Notes under the pieces: model-generated
What the model was told of the DNA's origin: nothing
Seen by the model: the letters and a program-made list of their open reading frames with translations, nothing else
The model's database searches: none
Source: Corynebacterium testudinoris
GTDB lineage: Bacteria > Actinomycetota > Actinomycetes > Mycobacteriales > Mycobacteriaceae
Direction: 5' to 3'
DNA: 64,000 nt
NCBI RefSeq assembly: GCF_001021045.1
Contig: NZ_CP011545.1
Location: 1,426,001-1,490,000, forward strand
Shown here: positions 19,535-29,446 of the stretch, one piece after another
How the letters are laid out: each line of letters starts with the position of its first letter
How positions within the stretch are numbered: the stretch's first letter is position 1
Position numbers and translations under genes: made by a program

Positions 19535-20317
19535 ATGTCTGACACCACCAATGCCTCCCGCTTTGCTCCTGGGACCTTCGTGCCTGCCCCCAGGCGGGCG
19601 TCGACAAGCGCAATGATCAAGGCGCAGGGACGGATGGAAACCATCCTGTTCCTGCGCCACGGCGAACAACAGCTGCTCAGCATCATCATTCCCCTCGGCA
19701 TGCTCATCATCGCGGGCAGCATCCCCCTGCTGGGCGAGGACACCGGCGTGTCCGAGATTCTGCCGATGATGCTCGCCATCGCGACAACCAGCTCCGGTTT
19801 CACCGGGCAGGCCATTGCGCTGGCTTTTGACCGTCGCTACGGGGCGCTCAAACGAACGGGGGCGTCGGGTGTCTCGGCCAGCATCATCATCGCTGGCAAA
19901 GTGATTGCTGTCGCGGTCATGGCCGTGCTCCAGACCGTCCTGCTCGCCGGCACCGCCTTCGTGCTCGGCTGGCGCACCGACCTCACCGGGGCGCTGCTCG
20001 GTCTCGTGGTGCTTTTTGCCGGAGTCGCCGCCTTCACGTCGCTCGGCCTGCTCATGGGTGGCACCTTCGGCTCCGAGCTCGTCCTCGCGCTGGCCAACCT
20101 CATCTGGGTGATCCTCGTCGGCATTGTCGGTTGGGTCCTTTATTCCCAGGGGTTGCACGACGCAGGCTGGTACACCCTCATTCCCTCCGTGGCGCTTGCT
20201 TCGGGCCTCACCCTTGCTTTCGATGGCGCTTTCCCCTGGCGCGAGATCCTCGTCCTCGTTGGCTGGGCCGCGGCTGCGTCGGCTGTCGCCGTCAAATGGT
20301 TCCGCTTCTCCGCCTAG
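19535..20317 (+). CDS. ABC-2 type exporter permease
   Basis: 260 residues. A cytoplasmic N-terminus (about 1-45) is followed by six hydrophobic segments (near 47-66, 76-92, 109-135, 143-170, 175-198 and 230-250), the normal ABC-2 permease arrangement. It starts immediately after the ATPase gene, so the two make one exporter. No substrate can be inferred from sequence. Confidence 0.88.
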   Translation: MSDTTNASRFAPGTFVPAPRRASTSAMIKAQGRMETILFLRHGEQQLLSIIIPLGMLIIAGSIPLLGEDTGVSEILPMMLAIATTSSGFTGQAIALAFDRRYGALKRTGASGVSASIIIAGKVIAVAVMAVLQTVLLAGTAFVLGWRTDLTGALLGLVVLFAGVAAFTSLGLLMGGTFGSELVLALANLIWVILVGIVGWVLYSQGLHDAGWYTLIPSVALASGLTLAFDGAFPWREILVLVGWAAAASAVAVKWFRFSA

Positions 20318-20395
20318 TTCATACGTGGGATACGCCACGTCCGACAGGCCCGCAGAATTAGCCCCCCAGCTGCGCGAACAGGTAGGGTGGACGCC

Positions 20396-21355
20396 GTGAC
20401 TCAGATAGCTTCGACCCCCGTTATCAAAGAACCAATGGTCCCTTCGCTCAAGCTCCAGCGAATCCTGGCCATGATTTTGCTCGTATCGCAGGGGGCGATC
20501 ACTGTCACCGGTTCGATCGTCCGCGTGACTGGTTCTGGCTTGGGCTGTAATACGTGGCCCAACTGCCACGAGGGTTCTCTCGTCCCCGTCCAAGGTGCTG
20601 CACCGGCGCTGCACCAGGCGATCGAGTTCGGTAACCGCCTGCTTACTTTCGTCCTCGCGGCGATCGCCATCGCGGTGTTCGTGGCGGTGCTCCGGGCGAA
20701 GCGGCGCCGCGAGATCATCGTCTACTCCGTGATCTCCGGGTTGGGCATCGTCCTCCAAGCTGTCATCGGCGGAATTTCCGTCCACCTGGAGCTCAAGTGG
20801 TGGGCGGTGGCCATTCACTTCCTGCCGTCGATGGTGTTGGTGTGGATTGCCGCCCTGTTGTACATGCGACTAGCCGAGCCCGATGACGCCGCGCCCGTCC
20901 GCTTGTTCTCCCCGATCATCCGGGTCTTCACCGTTGTCTCCGCGGTGTGCCTCAGCCTTGTCCTCGTCACCGGCACGATGGTGACGGGCGCGGGCGTCCA
21001 CTCCGGTGATGCCGGGGCGGGCATGGAAGGCCGCCTCGACGTCGACATTGAGCTCATGGCCTACATCCACGCTGCGTCGATGTACGTCTATCTCGCGGCG
21101 ACGTTGATCATCGTGTGGCTGCTGTATTCCGGCAAAGCATCGGTGGCCGCCAAGCGCACCGCGTGGGTACTTGTCGCGATGATCATGGTCCAATGGGCCA
21201 TCGGCATCATTCAATTCAACCTGGGCATCCCGCGCTGGACCATCCCGGCTCACATCGCGATGTCCTCCGTTGTGGTCGCTTTCTCCGCGTTCCTCTACGC
21301 CCACGGCCGACGCCGAATCGGCTCTGAGCCGGAAAACGCACCCGTTTCTCTCTAG
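20396..21355 (+). CDS. ctaA: Heme A synthase
   Basis: About 319 residues from GTG 20396, which follows a GGTAGGGTGG stretch; GTG 20387 would add three. Eight hydrophobic segments. GSIVRVTGSGLGCNTWPNCHEGS-type sequence (in part GSGLGCNTWPNC, about 42-53) with its Cys pair, and IEFGNRLLTF, are hallmarks of actinobacterial CtaA. It oxidises heme O to heme A for the aa3 cytochrome oxidase, in the membrane. It works with CtaB, encoded 1 kb away on the opposite strand. Confidence 0.92.
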   Translation: MTQIASTPVIKEPMVPSLKLQRILAMILLVSQGAITVTGSIVRVTGSGLGCNTWPNCHEGSLVPVQGAAPALHQAIEFGNRLLTFVLAAIAIAVFVAVLRAKRRREIIVYSVISGLGIVLQAVIGGISVHLELKWWAVAIHFLPSMVLVWIAALLYMRLAEPDDAAPVRLFSPIIRVFTVVSAVCLSLVLVTGTMVTGAGVHSGDAGAGMEGRLDVDIELMAYIHAASMYVYLAATLIIVWLLYSGKASVAAKRTAWVLVAMIMVQWAIGIIQFNLGIPRWTIPAHIAMSSVVVAFSAFLYAHGRRRIGSEPENAPVSL

Positions 21356-21375
21356 AGGTCGCTAGCCTGGATGCC

Positions 21376-22341
21376 ATGAAGGCAATCCAGATAACCCAGA
21401 CCGGCGGACCAGAGGTCCTACACCTGCGCGACATCGATGCACCCGTCCCCTCCGAGGACGAGGTGCTTGTCGACGTCCAGGTGGCAGGCGTCAACTACAT
21501 CGACACGTACTACCGGGAAGGCGTCTACCACGCCGCACTCCCCTTCGTCCCCGGCTTGGAGGGCACCGGCCGGGTGGCCTACGACCCCCGCGGCGAGATC
21601 GCCGAAGGCACCGTCGTGGCGTGGTGTGACGCCTTTGGGTCCTACGCCGAGCAGGTGTGCGTGCCACGTGATCGCCTCGTCGCGGTGCCCGAAGGCGTGA
21701 GCCCCGACGTCGCCGCCTCCATGCTCCTCCAGGGCATTACCGCCCAGTACCTCACCAACGGCGTCTACGACCTCAAGGAGGGCGACTCCTGCCTCATCAC
21801 CGCGGGTGCCGGCGGCGTCGGCCTGCTAGTCACCCAAATGGCGGCCGCCAAGGGAGCGCGCGTGTTCTCCGTCGTCTCCTCTGATGAGAAAGAGAAGCTG
21901 GCGCTGGAAGCAGGAGCGACCGAGGTCTTCCGCTACTCCGACAACCTCGCCGAGGTGGTTCGCCGCCGCAATGATGGAGTTGGCGTGGATGTGGTCTACG
22001 ACGGCGTCGGCAAGGACACCTTCCTCGAGTCGCTCGAAGCTGTCCGCCCCCGCGGAACCGTGTGCCTGTTCGGCGCCGCCTCAGGTCTGGTAGAACCCTT
22101 CGATCCGCAGCTGCTAAACACCCACGGCTCCATCTTCCTCACTCGCCCCTCCATCGGTGCGTGGACTGCCGGTGAGGGAGAGTTCCGGATGCGGGCCCAG
22201 GCGGTCACCCAGGCCGTGGTGGACGGCACCCTGAAGTTCCGCGTGTCCAGCTCCTACCCGCTGGCCGAGGCAGCCCAAGCCCACCGGGATCTCCACGCCC
22301 GCAAGACCACCGGATCAATCGTGCTCCAGGTGCAGGACTAA
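21376..22341 (+). CDS. qor: NADPH:quinone reductase, zinc-free MDR family
   Basis: 321 residues. N-terminal GroES-like domain with GVNYIDTYYREG (about 38-49) and GLEGTGRV; Rossmann domain with ITAGAGGVGLLVTQMA (about 140-155). The catalytic-zinc Cys/His set of alcohol dehydrogenases is absent, which fits the QOR branch. Soluble. It starts 20 bases after ctaA on the same strand and converges with ctaB, with only 10 bases between stops. Substrate is inferred from family only. Confidence 0.88.
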   Translation: MKAIQITQTGGPEVLHLRDIDAPVPSEDEVLVDVQVAGVNYIDTYYREGVYHAALPFVPGLEGTGRVAYDPRGEIAEGTVVAWCDAFGSYAEQVCVPRDRLVAVPEGVSPDVAASMLLQGITAQYLTNGVYDLKEGDSCLITAGAGGVGLLVTQMAAAKGARVFSVVSSDEKEKLALEAGATEVFRYSDNLAEVVRRRNDGVGVDVVYDGVGKDTFLESLEAVRPRGTVCLFGAASGLVEPFDPQLLNTHGSIFLTRPSIGAWTAGEGEFRMRAQAVTQAVVDGTLKFRVSSSYPLAEAAQAHRDLHARKTTGSIVLQVQD

Positions 22342-22351
22342 CGCGCAGGGA

Positions 22352-23284
22352 TTAGAAGAAGGTGGTGGTCCAGCCGAGCATCTCGCCGATGGTTTGCCAC
22401 CCCAGGACGGCGTCGATGGAGAGGGCGACAAAGACGAGCGCGAGGTAGTTGTTCGAGAGGATGAACAACTTGAGCGGCTTAACGTTGGCGCCCTTGACCA
22501 CGCCGTTGTGCAGGACGTGCGCCATGACGAGGAAGTAGGCGCCGCCGGCGAGGGCACCAATGAGGTAGATCCAGGAAGCCGCCGGAACCAGCAGCAACGT
22601 GGTAATCACGGTGGCCCACGTGTACCACACGATTTGGCGGGTGACCTCGACGGGCTCGCGCACGACCGGGAGCATGGGCACCCCGGCCTTTTGGTAATCA
22701 TCCTTGTACTTCATGGCCAGCGCCCACGTATGCGGCGGAGTCCAGAAGAAAATGATCATGAAGAGGACAATCGCCTGCCACCACTGATGGGGGACGCCGT
22801 CCGGCAGGTTATCGGTGATCACGGCCCAGCCAACGAGGACGGGCATGCACCCTGCCGCCCCACCCCAGATGACGTTTTGCCAGGTCCGGCGCTTGAGCCA
22901 CTTGGTGTAAACGAAGACGTAGAACCAGTTGGTGAGCACGATAAACAGCGCAGCCAACCAGGAGTTACACAGCAGACCAAGCCACAACACCGAGGTTATG
23001 AGCAGCGCCCAGGCGAAGATCGACGCCTCACGGTTGGAAACTTTCTTCCGCACCAAGGGACGAGCACGCGTGCGCCCCATCTTCTGATCGATGTCTGAAT
23101 CTTCGACCATATTGAAGGTATTGGCGGCCGCCGCACCCATCCAGCCACCGACGACGGTGAGGAGGATGAGCAGGATATTATTCTCGCCGCGCTCGGCCTG
23201 CAGCATCGCCGGAATCGTAGCAACGAGGAGTAGTTCAATGACCCTCGGCTTCGTCAGCGCAATGTAGGCCTTGATTGTCTCCAA
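22352..23284 (-). CDS. ctaB: Protoheme IX farnesyltransferase (heme O synthase)
   Basis: 310 residues from a TTG at 23284 ([15 protein letters not shown]), chosen because a perfect GGAGGA lies 7 bases upstream; an ATG at 23305 in frame would add seven residues but has a poor ribosome-binding site. UbiA-family polyprenyltransferase with the Asp-rich motif [15 protein letters not shown] (about 58-72) and later DDYQKAG, plus about eight membrane segments. It adds farnesyl to heme B to give heme O, the substrate of CtaA. Divergent from the tkt operon. Confidence 0.92.
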   Translation of the reverse strand: METIKAYIALTKPRVIELLLVATIPAMLQAERGENNILLILLTVVGGWMGAAAANTFNMVEDSDIDQKMGRTRARPLVRKKVSNREASIFAWALLITSVLWLGLLCNSWLAALFIVLTNWFYVFVYTKWLKRRTWQNVIWGGAAGCMPVLVGWAVITDNLPDGVPHQWWQAIVLFMIIFFWTPPHTWALAMKYKDDYQKAGVPMLPVVREPVEVTRQIVWYTWATVITTLLLVPAASWIYLIGALAGGAYFLVMAHVLHNGVVKGANVKPLKLFILSNNYLALVFVALSIDAVLGWQTIGEMLGWTTTFF

Positions 23285-23307
23285 GTGAGATTCCTCCAAC
23301 AACATGG

Positions 23308-23329
23308 TTTTCGACGACTTTTCGACGAC
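23308..23329. repeat. 11-bp tandem repeat near the ctaB start
   Basis: TTTTCGACGAC occurs twice without a gap, about 24 bases upstream of the preferred ctaB start codon and 2 bases from the alternative ATG. It may be a slippage product or part of the ctaB leader. Confidence 0.7.
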
Positions 23330-23424
23330 TCTTCTCTGGCACGGACTCGTCCTCCAGACTTGTCGTACCTGAGACTCGAAAAGTTCCCGCCGACGCTACC
23401 TTAGGCAGGCTCGGCGAGAGGTTC

Positions 23425-23440
23425 GGGGCGCGTGCGCCCC
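23425..23440. promoter_or_regulatory. GC-rich palindrome between ctaB and tkt
   Basis: GGGGCGC-GT-GCGCCCC, 7-bp perfect arms around 2 bases. Midway in the divergent promoter region, so a candidate operator for either unit. No regulator assigned. Confidence 0.35.
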
Positions 23441-23683
23441 TGTCATACTAACGGTTGATCGATCGCGGGCGAGAATCAGGGCGCTCATAGCTTCGAGCCA
23501 CCTGGCATTGCGGACATCTGATCACATGGAAGTGTCGATGAGCACTAAAGTAGACGGTGAACTACACCTCCGACGGTGCTGCCGGGTGGCTAAACCGCTC
23601 CCGACCACGGCCGGGACCGTTTCTCCGACAGTCACGTTGGCGGTGTCTTCTGACCCAATATCTACTGAAGTGAGGACTCCCCC

Positions 23684-25783
23684 GTGACCCTGTCACCCGA
23701 ACTGCAGGCTCTGACCGAGCGCCGTTACCCCGCCGATTGGGCCGAGATCGACACCCGAGCGGTCGACACCGTCCGCGTCCTGGCGGCTGATGCAGTCCAG
23801 AACGTGGGATCCGGTCACCCGGGCACCGCGATGTCTCTCGCTCCCCTGGCGTACACGCTCTACCAGCGCGTGATCAACCACGACCCCAATGACACCGAGT
23901 GGGTCGGCCGCGATCGCTTCGTCCTGTCGTGTGGGCACACCTCCCTCACCCAGTACATCCAGCTGTACCTGGGCGGCTTCGGGCTCGAGCTCGATGACAT
24001 CAAGGCCCTTCGCTCCTGGGGTTCGCTGACCCCGGGCCACCCCGAGGTCCACCACACCCGCGGCGTCGAGATCACCACCGGCCCGCTGGGCCAGGGCCTG
24101 GCATCGGCCGTCGGCATGGCAATGGCCTCGCGCCGCGAGCGCGGCCTCTTCGACCCGGAAACCCCGGCCGGTGAGTCCCCCTTCGACCACTTCGTCTACG
24201 TCATCGCCTCCGACGGTGACCTGCAGGAGGGCGTGACCTCTGAGGCCTGCTCGCTCGCCGGCACCCAGGAACTGGGCAACCTCATCGTCTTCTGGGATGA
24301 CAACCGCATTTCCATCGAGGACGACACCCAGATTGCGTTCACCGAAGACGTGGTGGCTCGCTACCAGGCTTACGGTTGGCAGACCATCGAGATCGAGGGT
24401 GGCGAGAACGTGGCCGCCATCGAATCCGCCGTCGTCGCCGCCAAGGCAGACACCTCGCGCCCGACTTTCATCCGTCTGCGCACCATCATCGGCTACCCGG
24501 CTCCGAACCTGCAGAACACCGGCGCCTCCCACGGTGCCGCGCTGGGTGACGCCGAAGTGGCCGCAACAAAGGAGATCCTGGGCTTCGATCCGGCTAAGAA
24601 CTTCGACGTGTCCGACGAGGTGATTTCTCACACCCGCCAGCTGGCGAAGCGTGGAGCCGAGAAGCATGCTGCGTGGCAGAAGAAGTTCGACGCCTGGGCA
24701 GCGGCCCACCCGGAGAACAAGGAACTGTTTGACCGCCTCACCGCCCGCGAACTGCCGGCCGGCTTCCACGAGTCCCTGCCCACCTGGGATGCGGACGCCA
24801 AGGGTGTGGCCACCCGCAAGGCCTCCGAGGCCGCACTGCAGGCCCTCGGCGCCGTCATGCCGGAACTCTGGGGTGGTTCTGCTGACCTCGCCGGCTCGAA
24901 CAACACCGTGATCAAGGGCTCCCCCTCGTTCGGCCCGAAGAAGATTTCCACCGACACCTGGTCTGCGGAGCCCTATGGCCGCAACCTGCACTTTGGTATC
25001 CGCGAGCACGCCATGGGAGCCATCCTCAACGGCATCTCCCTCCACGGCCCCACCCGCCCCTACGGCGGCACCTTCCTCATCTTCTCTGACTACATGCGCC
25101 CGGCGGTTCGCCTGGGTTCGTTGATGAAGTGTGACGCTTACTATGTGTGGACCCACGACTCTATTGGTTTGGGCGAAGACGGCCCCACCCACCAGCCGGT
25201 GGAGACGCTGGCCGCCCTTCGTGCGATCCCGGGCCTGTCCGTCATCCGCCCGGCCGACGCCAACGAGACCGCTCAGGCATGGGCGGCCGCGCTGGAGTAC
25301 CGCGAGTCCCCGAAGGGCCTGGCGTTGACCCGTCAGAACGTGCCCGTGTTGGAAGGCACGAAGGAGAAGGCCGCTGAGGGTGTGCGCCGTGGCGCATACG
25401 TTCTCGTCGAGGGCTCCAAGGAGACCCCGGACGTCATTCTGCTGGGTACCGGCTCTGAGGTGCAGCTGGCTGTTGAGGCGGCTGCCGCCTTGGAGTCGGA
25501 GGGCATTGCCGCTCGCGTCGTGTCCGTGCCGTGTATGGAGTGGTTCGCCGAGCAGGACGCCGAGTACATCGAGTCTGTCCTCCCGGCTGCCGTCCCGGCC
25601 CGAGTCTCTGTTGAAGCTGGCATTGCCCAGCCGTGGTACCGCTGGACCGGAACGCATGGCCGCAACGTCTCGCTCGAGCACTTCGGTGCTTCCGCCGCCT
25701 ACGAAACGCTCTTCGAGGAGTTCGGCATCACCGCCGCAGCCGTCGCCGCTGCCGCCAAGGAATCCCTCGCCGCTTCCAAGTAA
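23684..25783 (+). CDS. tkt: Transketolase
   Basis: 699 residues from GTG 23684 (GAGGA 7 bases before). Thiamine-diphosphate enzyme of the non-oxidative pentose-phosphate pathway. Visible motifs: GSGHPGTAMSLAP (about 42-54), the ThDP/Mg2+ GDGDLQEG-type ASDGDLQEG (about 176-184) with WDDN, the central DLAGSNNT and the C-terminal pyrimidine domain with GIREHAMGA and THDSIGLGEDGPTHQP (partly quoted). First gene of the tkt-tal-zwf-opcA-pgl operon, an arrangement known from C. glutamicum. Cytoplasmic. Confidence 0.96.
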   Translation: MTLSPELQALTERRYPADWAEIDTRAVDTVRVLAADAVQNVGSGHPGTAMSLAPLAYTLYQRVINHDPNDTEWVGRDRFVLSCGHTSLTQYIQLYLGGFGLELDDIKALRSWGSLTPGHPEVHHTRGVEITTGPLGQGLASAVGMAMASRRERGLFDPETPAGESPFDHFVYVIASDGDLQEGVTSEACSLAGTQELGNLIVFWDDNRISIEDDTQIAFTEDVVARYQAYGWQTIEIEGGENVAAIESAVVAAKADTSRPTFIRLRTIIGYPAPNLQNTGASHGAALGDAEVAATKEILGFDPAKNFDVSDEVISHTRQLAKRGAEKHAAWQKKFDAWAAAHPENKELFDRLTARELPAGFHESLPTWDADAKGVATRKASEAALQALGAVMPELWGGSADLAGSNNTVIKGSPSFGPKKISTDTWSAEPYGRNLHFGIREHAMGAILNGISLHGPTRPYGGTFLIFSDYMRPAVRLGSLMKCDAYYVWTHDSIGLGEDGPTHQPVETLAALRAIPGLSVIRPADANETAQAWAAALEYRESPKGLALTRQNVPVLEGTKEKAAEGVRRGAYVLVEGSKETPDVILLGTGSEVQLAVEAAAALESEGIAARVVSVPCMEWFAEQDAEYIESVLPAAVPARVSVEAGIAQPWYRWTGTHGRNVSLEHFGASAAYETLFEEFGITAAAVAAAAKESLAASK

Positions 25784-25817
25784 CTCGTCCCCTGCACCTT
25801 CAGTAAAGGATTGACAC

Positions 25818-26897
25818 ATGACTTATATTGACGAGCTAGCCTCGCTGGGTACGTCCACCTGGCTGGATGACCTCTCTCGCGATCGCATCACCTCCGGGAA
25901 CCTCGAGGAGGTCATTGAGACCAAGTCGGTTGTGGGAGTGACCACGAACCCCGCCATTTTCGCCGCCGCCATGAGCAAGGGCAACGCCTACGACGCGCAG
26001 ATCGCGGAGCTCAAGGCCGCCGGGGCCGCTGTCGACGAGGCTGTCTACGCCATGTCGATTGATGATGTCCGGGATGCCTGCGACGTTTTCCTCCCCATTT
26101 TTGAAAAGTCCGGGGGCCGCGACGGTCGCGTATCCATCGAGGTGGATCCGCGCATCTCTGATGACCGTGACGCCACCATCGCCCAGGCAACGGAGCTGTG
26201 GAAGAAGGTGGACCGCCCCAACGTGATGATCAAGATCCCGGCTACGGACGGCTCCCTTCCCGCTATCACCGACGCCCTGGCCGCTGGCATTTCCGTCAAC
26301 GTGACCTTGATCTTCTCGGTGGCCCGATACCGCCAGGTCATCATCGCTTACCGCGAGGGCATTCAGCGCGCTGCCGAGAATGGCCACGCCGTGTCCGACA
26401 TCTTCTCCGTTGCGTCCTTCTTCGTGTCCCGGCTGGATTCCGAGGTCGACTCTCGCCTCGAGGCCATCGGCACCGACGAGGCTCTGGCGTTGCGCGGCAA
26501 GGCTGGCGTTGCCAATGCTCAGCGTGCTTACGCGGTGTTCCAGGAACTCGGCCGTGAGGGCCTGCCGCTGGGTGCTAATGTGCAACGTCCACTGTGGGCC
26601 TCGACCGGGGTGAAGAACCCGGAGTACCCGGCAACCCTCTATGTGACTGAGCTGGCCGGACCCGACACCGTCAACACCATGCCGGAAGCAACTATCGACG
26701 CTGTTCTCGAACTCGGCGGCCTCCACGGCGACACCCTTGACGGTGCCGCCGACGAGGCGCTGACGGTGTTCGAGCAGTTGTCGGCCGTGGGCATCGACAT
26801 GGAGGACGTGTTCGCAGTGCTGGAGCAGGAGGGCGTCGATAAGTTTGTGTCGGCGTGGCAGGAACTGCTCGACTCCATGGAAACCCAACTGCAGTAA
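25818..26897 (+). CDS. tal: Transaldolase
   Basis: 359 residues, the longer actinobacterial subfamily. N-terminal [14 protein letters not shown] (about 11-24), [12 protein letters not shown] (about 40-51), Schiff-base Lys in [11 protein letters not shown] (about residue 139) and [11 protein letters not shown]. Transfers a dihydroxyacetone unit between sugar phosphates. AAAGGA precedes the ATG; 34 bases separate it from tkt. Confidence 0.96.
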   Translation: MTYIDELASLGTSTWLDDLSRDRITSGNLEEVIETKSVVGVTTNPAIFAAAMSKGNAYDAQIAELKAAGAAVDEAVYAMSIDDVRDACDVFLPIFEKSGGRDGRVSIEVDPRISDDRDATIAQATELWKKVDRPNVMIKIPATDGSLPAITDALAAGISVNVTLIFSVARYRQVIIAYREGIQRAAENGHAVSDIFSVASFFVSRLDSEVDSRLEAIGTDEALALRGKAGVANAQRAYAVFQELGREGLPLGANVQRPLWASTGVKNPEYPATLYVTELAGPDTVNTMPEATIDAVLELGGLHGDTLDGAADEALTVFEQLSAVGIDMEDVFAVLEQEGVDKFVSAWQELLDSMETQLQ

Positions 26898-26919
26898 TTT
26901 CACGAAAGGACGATGCTTC

Positions 26920-28458
26920 ATGGCCTCGACCGATACTGAGCAGTGGGTCAACCCGCTGCGCGATGTCCACGACAAGCGGCTCCCGCGGATCGCCGGGCCC
27001 TCCGGCATGGTGATCTTCGGCGTGACCGGTGACCTGGCACGCAAGAAGCTGCTTCCGGCAGTGTACGACCTTGCCAATCGTGGACTTTTGCCCGCCGGCT
27101 TCACGCTGGTGGGATTCGGTCGACGCCAGTGGAGCAAAGCCGACTTCGAGGCTTATGTCCGGGAGGCCGTCGAGGCCGGGGCGCGCACCAAGTTCCGCGA
27201 GCACGTGTGGGAACGCCTGGCGGAAGGCGCCCACTTCGTGGAGGGCAACTTCGACGATGCTGGTTTTGATCAGCTGGCCGCCACGTTGCGGGACATGGAC
27301 CGCACGCGCGGCACCTCCGGAAACTGGGCGTTTTACCTATCCGTACCGCCGGACTACTTCTCTACGGTGTGCCACCAGCTCGAGCGTTCCGGGCTCGCGG
27401 AGGCAACGGCCGAATCCTGGCGCCGGGTGATCATTGAGAAGCCCTTCGGCCACGATGAGGCGAGTGCCCGCGAGCTGAACCAGGTGGTGAACGCGGTTTT
27501 CCCGGAGGAATCCGTCTTCCGCATCGACCACTACCTGGGCAAGGAAACCGTCCAGAACATTTTGGCGCTGCGCTTTGCCAACCAGCTCTTCGATCCGCTG
27601 TGGAACTCCCACTACGTTGACCACGTCCAGATCACCATGGCCGAAGACATCGGACTGGGTGGTCGCGCCGGATATTACGACGGAATCGGCGCCGCCCGCG
27701 ACGTCATCCAGAACCACTTGATCCAGCTTCTCGCGCTCGTCGCGATGGAGGAGCCCGTCACCTTCGACCCGACGGAGCTCCAGGCGGAAAAGGTCAAGGT
27801 CCTGCGGGCCACCTCGCCGGTGTATCCGCTGAGCAAAACCACCGCCCGCGGTCAGTATGCCTCCGGCTGGCAGGGATCCGAGCAGGTCATCGGCCTGCGC
27901 GAGGAGGAAGGCTTCGACGTCAATTCGACGACCGAGACCTATGCCGCCTGCACCCTCCAGATCAACTCTCGGCGTTGGGCGGGGGTTCCCTTCTTCCTGC
28001 GCACCGGCAAGCGGTTGGGACGTCGCGTCACGGAGATCGCCGTCGTGTTCAAGGAGGCCCCGCACCAGCCGTTCTCTGAGCGACAGACCGCCTCACTCGG
28101 GCGCAACGCCGTGGTCATTCGCATCCAGCCGGACGAGGGCGTGCTCATGCGCTTCGGTTCCAAGGTGCCGGGGTCCGCCATGGAAGTCCGTGACGTCAAC
28201 ATGGATTTCTCCTACGCGGAAGCCTTCACCGAGGAATCCCCCGAGGCTTACGAGCGCCTCATCCTCGATGCCCTGCTCGATGAGTCCAGCCTCTTCCCCA
28301 CCAATGAGGAGGTCGAACTATCTTGGGCAATTCTGGATCCGATCCTCGAATACTGGGCGTCCCAAGGCCAGCCTGAGCAGTACCGGTCCGGCACGTGGGG
28401 TCCTGCCAGCGCCGACCGCATGCTTGAGCGCACTGGCCGCACCTGGCGTCGCCCCTAA
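26920..28458 (+). CDS. zwf: Glucose-6-phosphate 1-dehydrogenase
   Basis: 512 residues from ATG 26920 (MASTDTEQWVNPLRD), with GAAAGGA upstream; the frame is open further back into tal but in the wrong reading. NADP-binding FGVTGDLARKKLLPAVYD (about 31-48), active-site RIDHYLGKE (about 200-208) and the EKPFGHD motif (about 173-179). Catalyses the first oxidative pentose-phosphate step and is a main NADPH source. In C. glutamicum the enzyme works together with OpcA, encoded next. Confidence 0.96.
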   Translation: MASTDTEQWVNPLRDVHDKRLPRIAGPSGMVIFGVTGDLARKKLLPAVYDLANRGLLPAGFTLVGFGRRQWSKADFEAYVREAVEAGARTKFREHVWERLAEGAHFVEGNFDDAGFDQLAATLRDMDRTRGTSGNWAFYLSVPPDYFSTVCHQLERSGLAEATAESWRRVIIEKPFGHDEASARELNQVVNAVFPEESVFRIDHYLGKETVQNILALRFANQLFDPLWNSHYVDHVQITMAEDIGLGGRAGYYDGIGAARDVIQNHLIQLLALVAMEEPVTFDPTELQAEKVKVLRATSPVYPLSKTTARGQYASGWQGSEQVIGLREEEGFDVNSTTETYAACTLQINSRRWAGVPFFLRTGKRLGRRVTEIAVVFKEAPHQPFSERQTASLGRNAVVIRIQPDEGVLMRFGSKVPGSAMEVRDVNMDFSYAEAFTEESPEAYERLILDALLDESSLFPTNEEVELSWAILDPILEYWASQGQPEQYRSGTWGPASADRMLERTGRTWRRP

Positions 28459-28502
28459 CCTCATCGCTGATACAAGCGCAGATAGAAGTCGGAAAGGCCC
28501 CC

Positions 28503-29435
28503 ATGATCATCACCCTGCCGGATACCACGACCCGGAAGATCGCCGCCAGCCTCCTGGACGCGCGGGAGAACAACTCGCAGACGACTGGCCGAGTGCTGAC
28601 CCTCATCGTCGTCGCCGCGATGGACGACGATGTCGATCACATCATCTCCGTCACCCGCGATGCGTCCCACGAGCATCCCGCGCGTGTCATCGTGTTGCTC
28701 ACCGGTGTCACGGAGGGTGAGCCGCACCTCAACGCCGAGGTCCGCGTCGGGGGGCACGCGGGCGCGTCGGAGATGGTCATCATGCAGATCACCGGCGAAC
28801 TCACCCAGCACCTGGAGTCGGTGGTCACTCCCCTGCTGCTCCCGGATACCCCGGTGGTGACGTGGTGGCCGACCGCCGCCCCGGAGGATCCGTCGGAGCA
28901 TCCCTTGGGTCAGCTCGCTCAGCGCCGCATCACCAACTCGGCGCATTGCGCGACGGTGGGCATCCTCGAGCGTCTTCGCGCGACCTATGCGCCGGGCGAT
29001 TCGGACATGGTGTGGTCGGCGATCACCAGTTGGCGCGGCATCGTCGCTTCCTCCCTCGACCGCTATCCCCATGAAGACGTTGAGGCGGTCACCCTAACCG
29101 GCCCGCCTGACACCCCGGCGGTCGACATCGCAGCTGGCTGGCTCGCCGATCGACTCGGAGTGCCCATCATTCGGGAGATCACCGAGCCGCTTATCGACGC
29201 CCGCCTGTTCCCCATCCAAACACTTCGCTTCGACCGGGCCTCCGGCCCGCTCACTGTCGACGTCCTCGACCATCGCACCGTCCGCGTCGCCATGCCTGAC
29301 AGCCCAGAATCGCTGGTGTCCATGGTCGTCCGTTCGGATGCCGATTGCCTCGCCGAGGAACTGCGCCACCTCGATCCCGATCTCACCTACGCCAATGCCC
29401 TCCGGGGGCTCACCCGCGTGAACTACGTCATTTAA
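28503..29435 (+). CDS. opcA: Glucose-6-phosphate dehydrogenase assembly/allosteric protein OpcA
   Basis: 310 residues. Recognised by family sequence: N-terminal TTRKIAASLLDARENNSQ (about 8-25), VVTWWPTAAPEDPSEHPLGQ region (about 118-137) and DIAAGWLADRLG (about 203-214). No catalytic motif. OpcA binds Zwf and is needed for full G6PDH activity in corynebacteria and cyanobacteria. GGAAAGG precedes its ATG. Located between zwf and pgl, as expected. Confidence 0.93.
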   Translation: MIITLPDTTTRKIAASLLDARENNSQTTGRVLTLIVVAAMDDDVDHIISVTRDASHEHPARVIVLLTGVTEGEPHLNAEVRVGGHAGASEMVIMQITGELTQHLESVVTPLLLPDTPVVTWWPTAAPEDPSEHPLGQLAQRRITNSAHCATVGILERLRATYAPGDSDMVWSAITSWRGIVASSLDRYPHEDVEAVTLTGPPDTPAVDIAAGWLADRLGVPIIREITEPLIDARLFPIQTLRFDRASGPLTVDVLDHRTVRVAMPDSPESLVSMVVRSDADCLAEELRHLDPDLTYANALRGLTRVNYVI

Positions 29436-29446
29436 GGATTCACTTC

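Larger units (their letters stand above)
23285..23683. other. Divergent ctaB-tkt control region
   Basis: About 400 bases without a gene. Contains an 11-bp tandem repeat (23308-23329) and a GC-rich palindrome (23425-23440). A weak promoter-like pair for tkt is TTGGCG (23637-23642) and TATCTA (23659-23664) with 16 bases between. GAGGA at about 23672 is the tkt ribosome-binding site. Confidence 0.45.

Noticed and set aside
23400..23420. DtxR box near TTAGGCAGGCT upstream of ctaB
   Set aside because: Only one half-site fits the consensus.
23693..25819. 708-codon minus-strand open frame
   Set aside because: Exact antisense of transketolase, which has all expected motifs.
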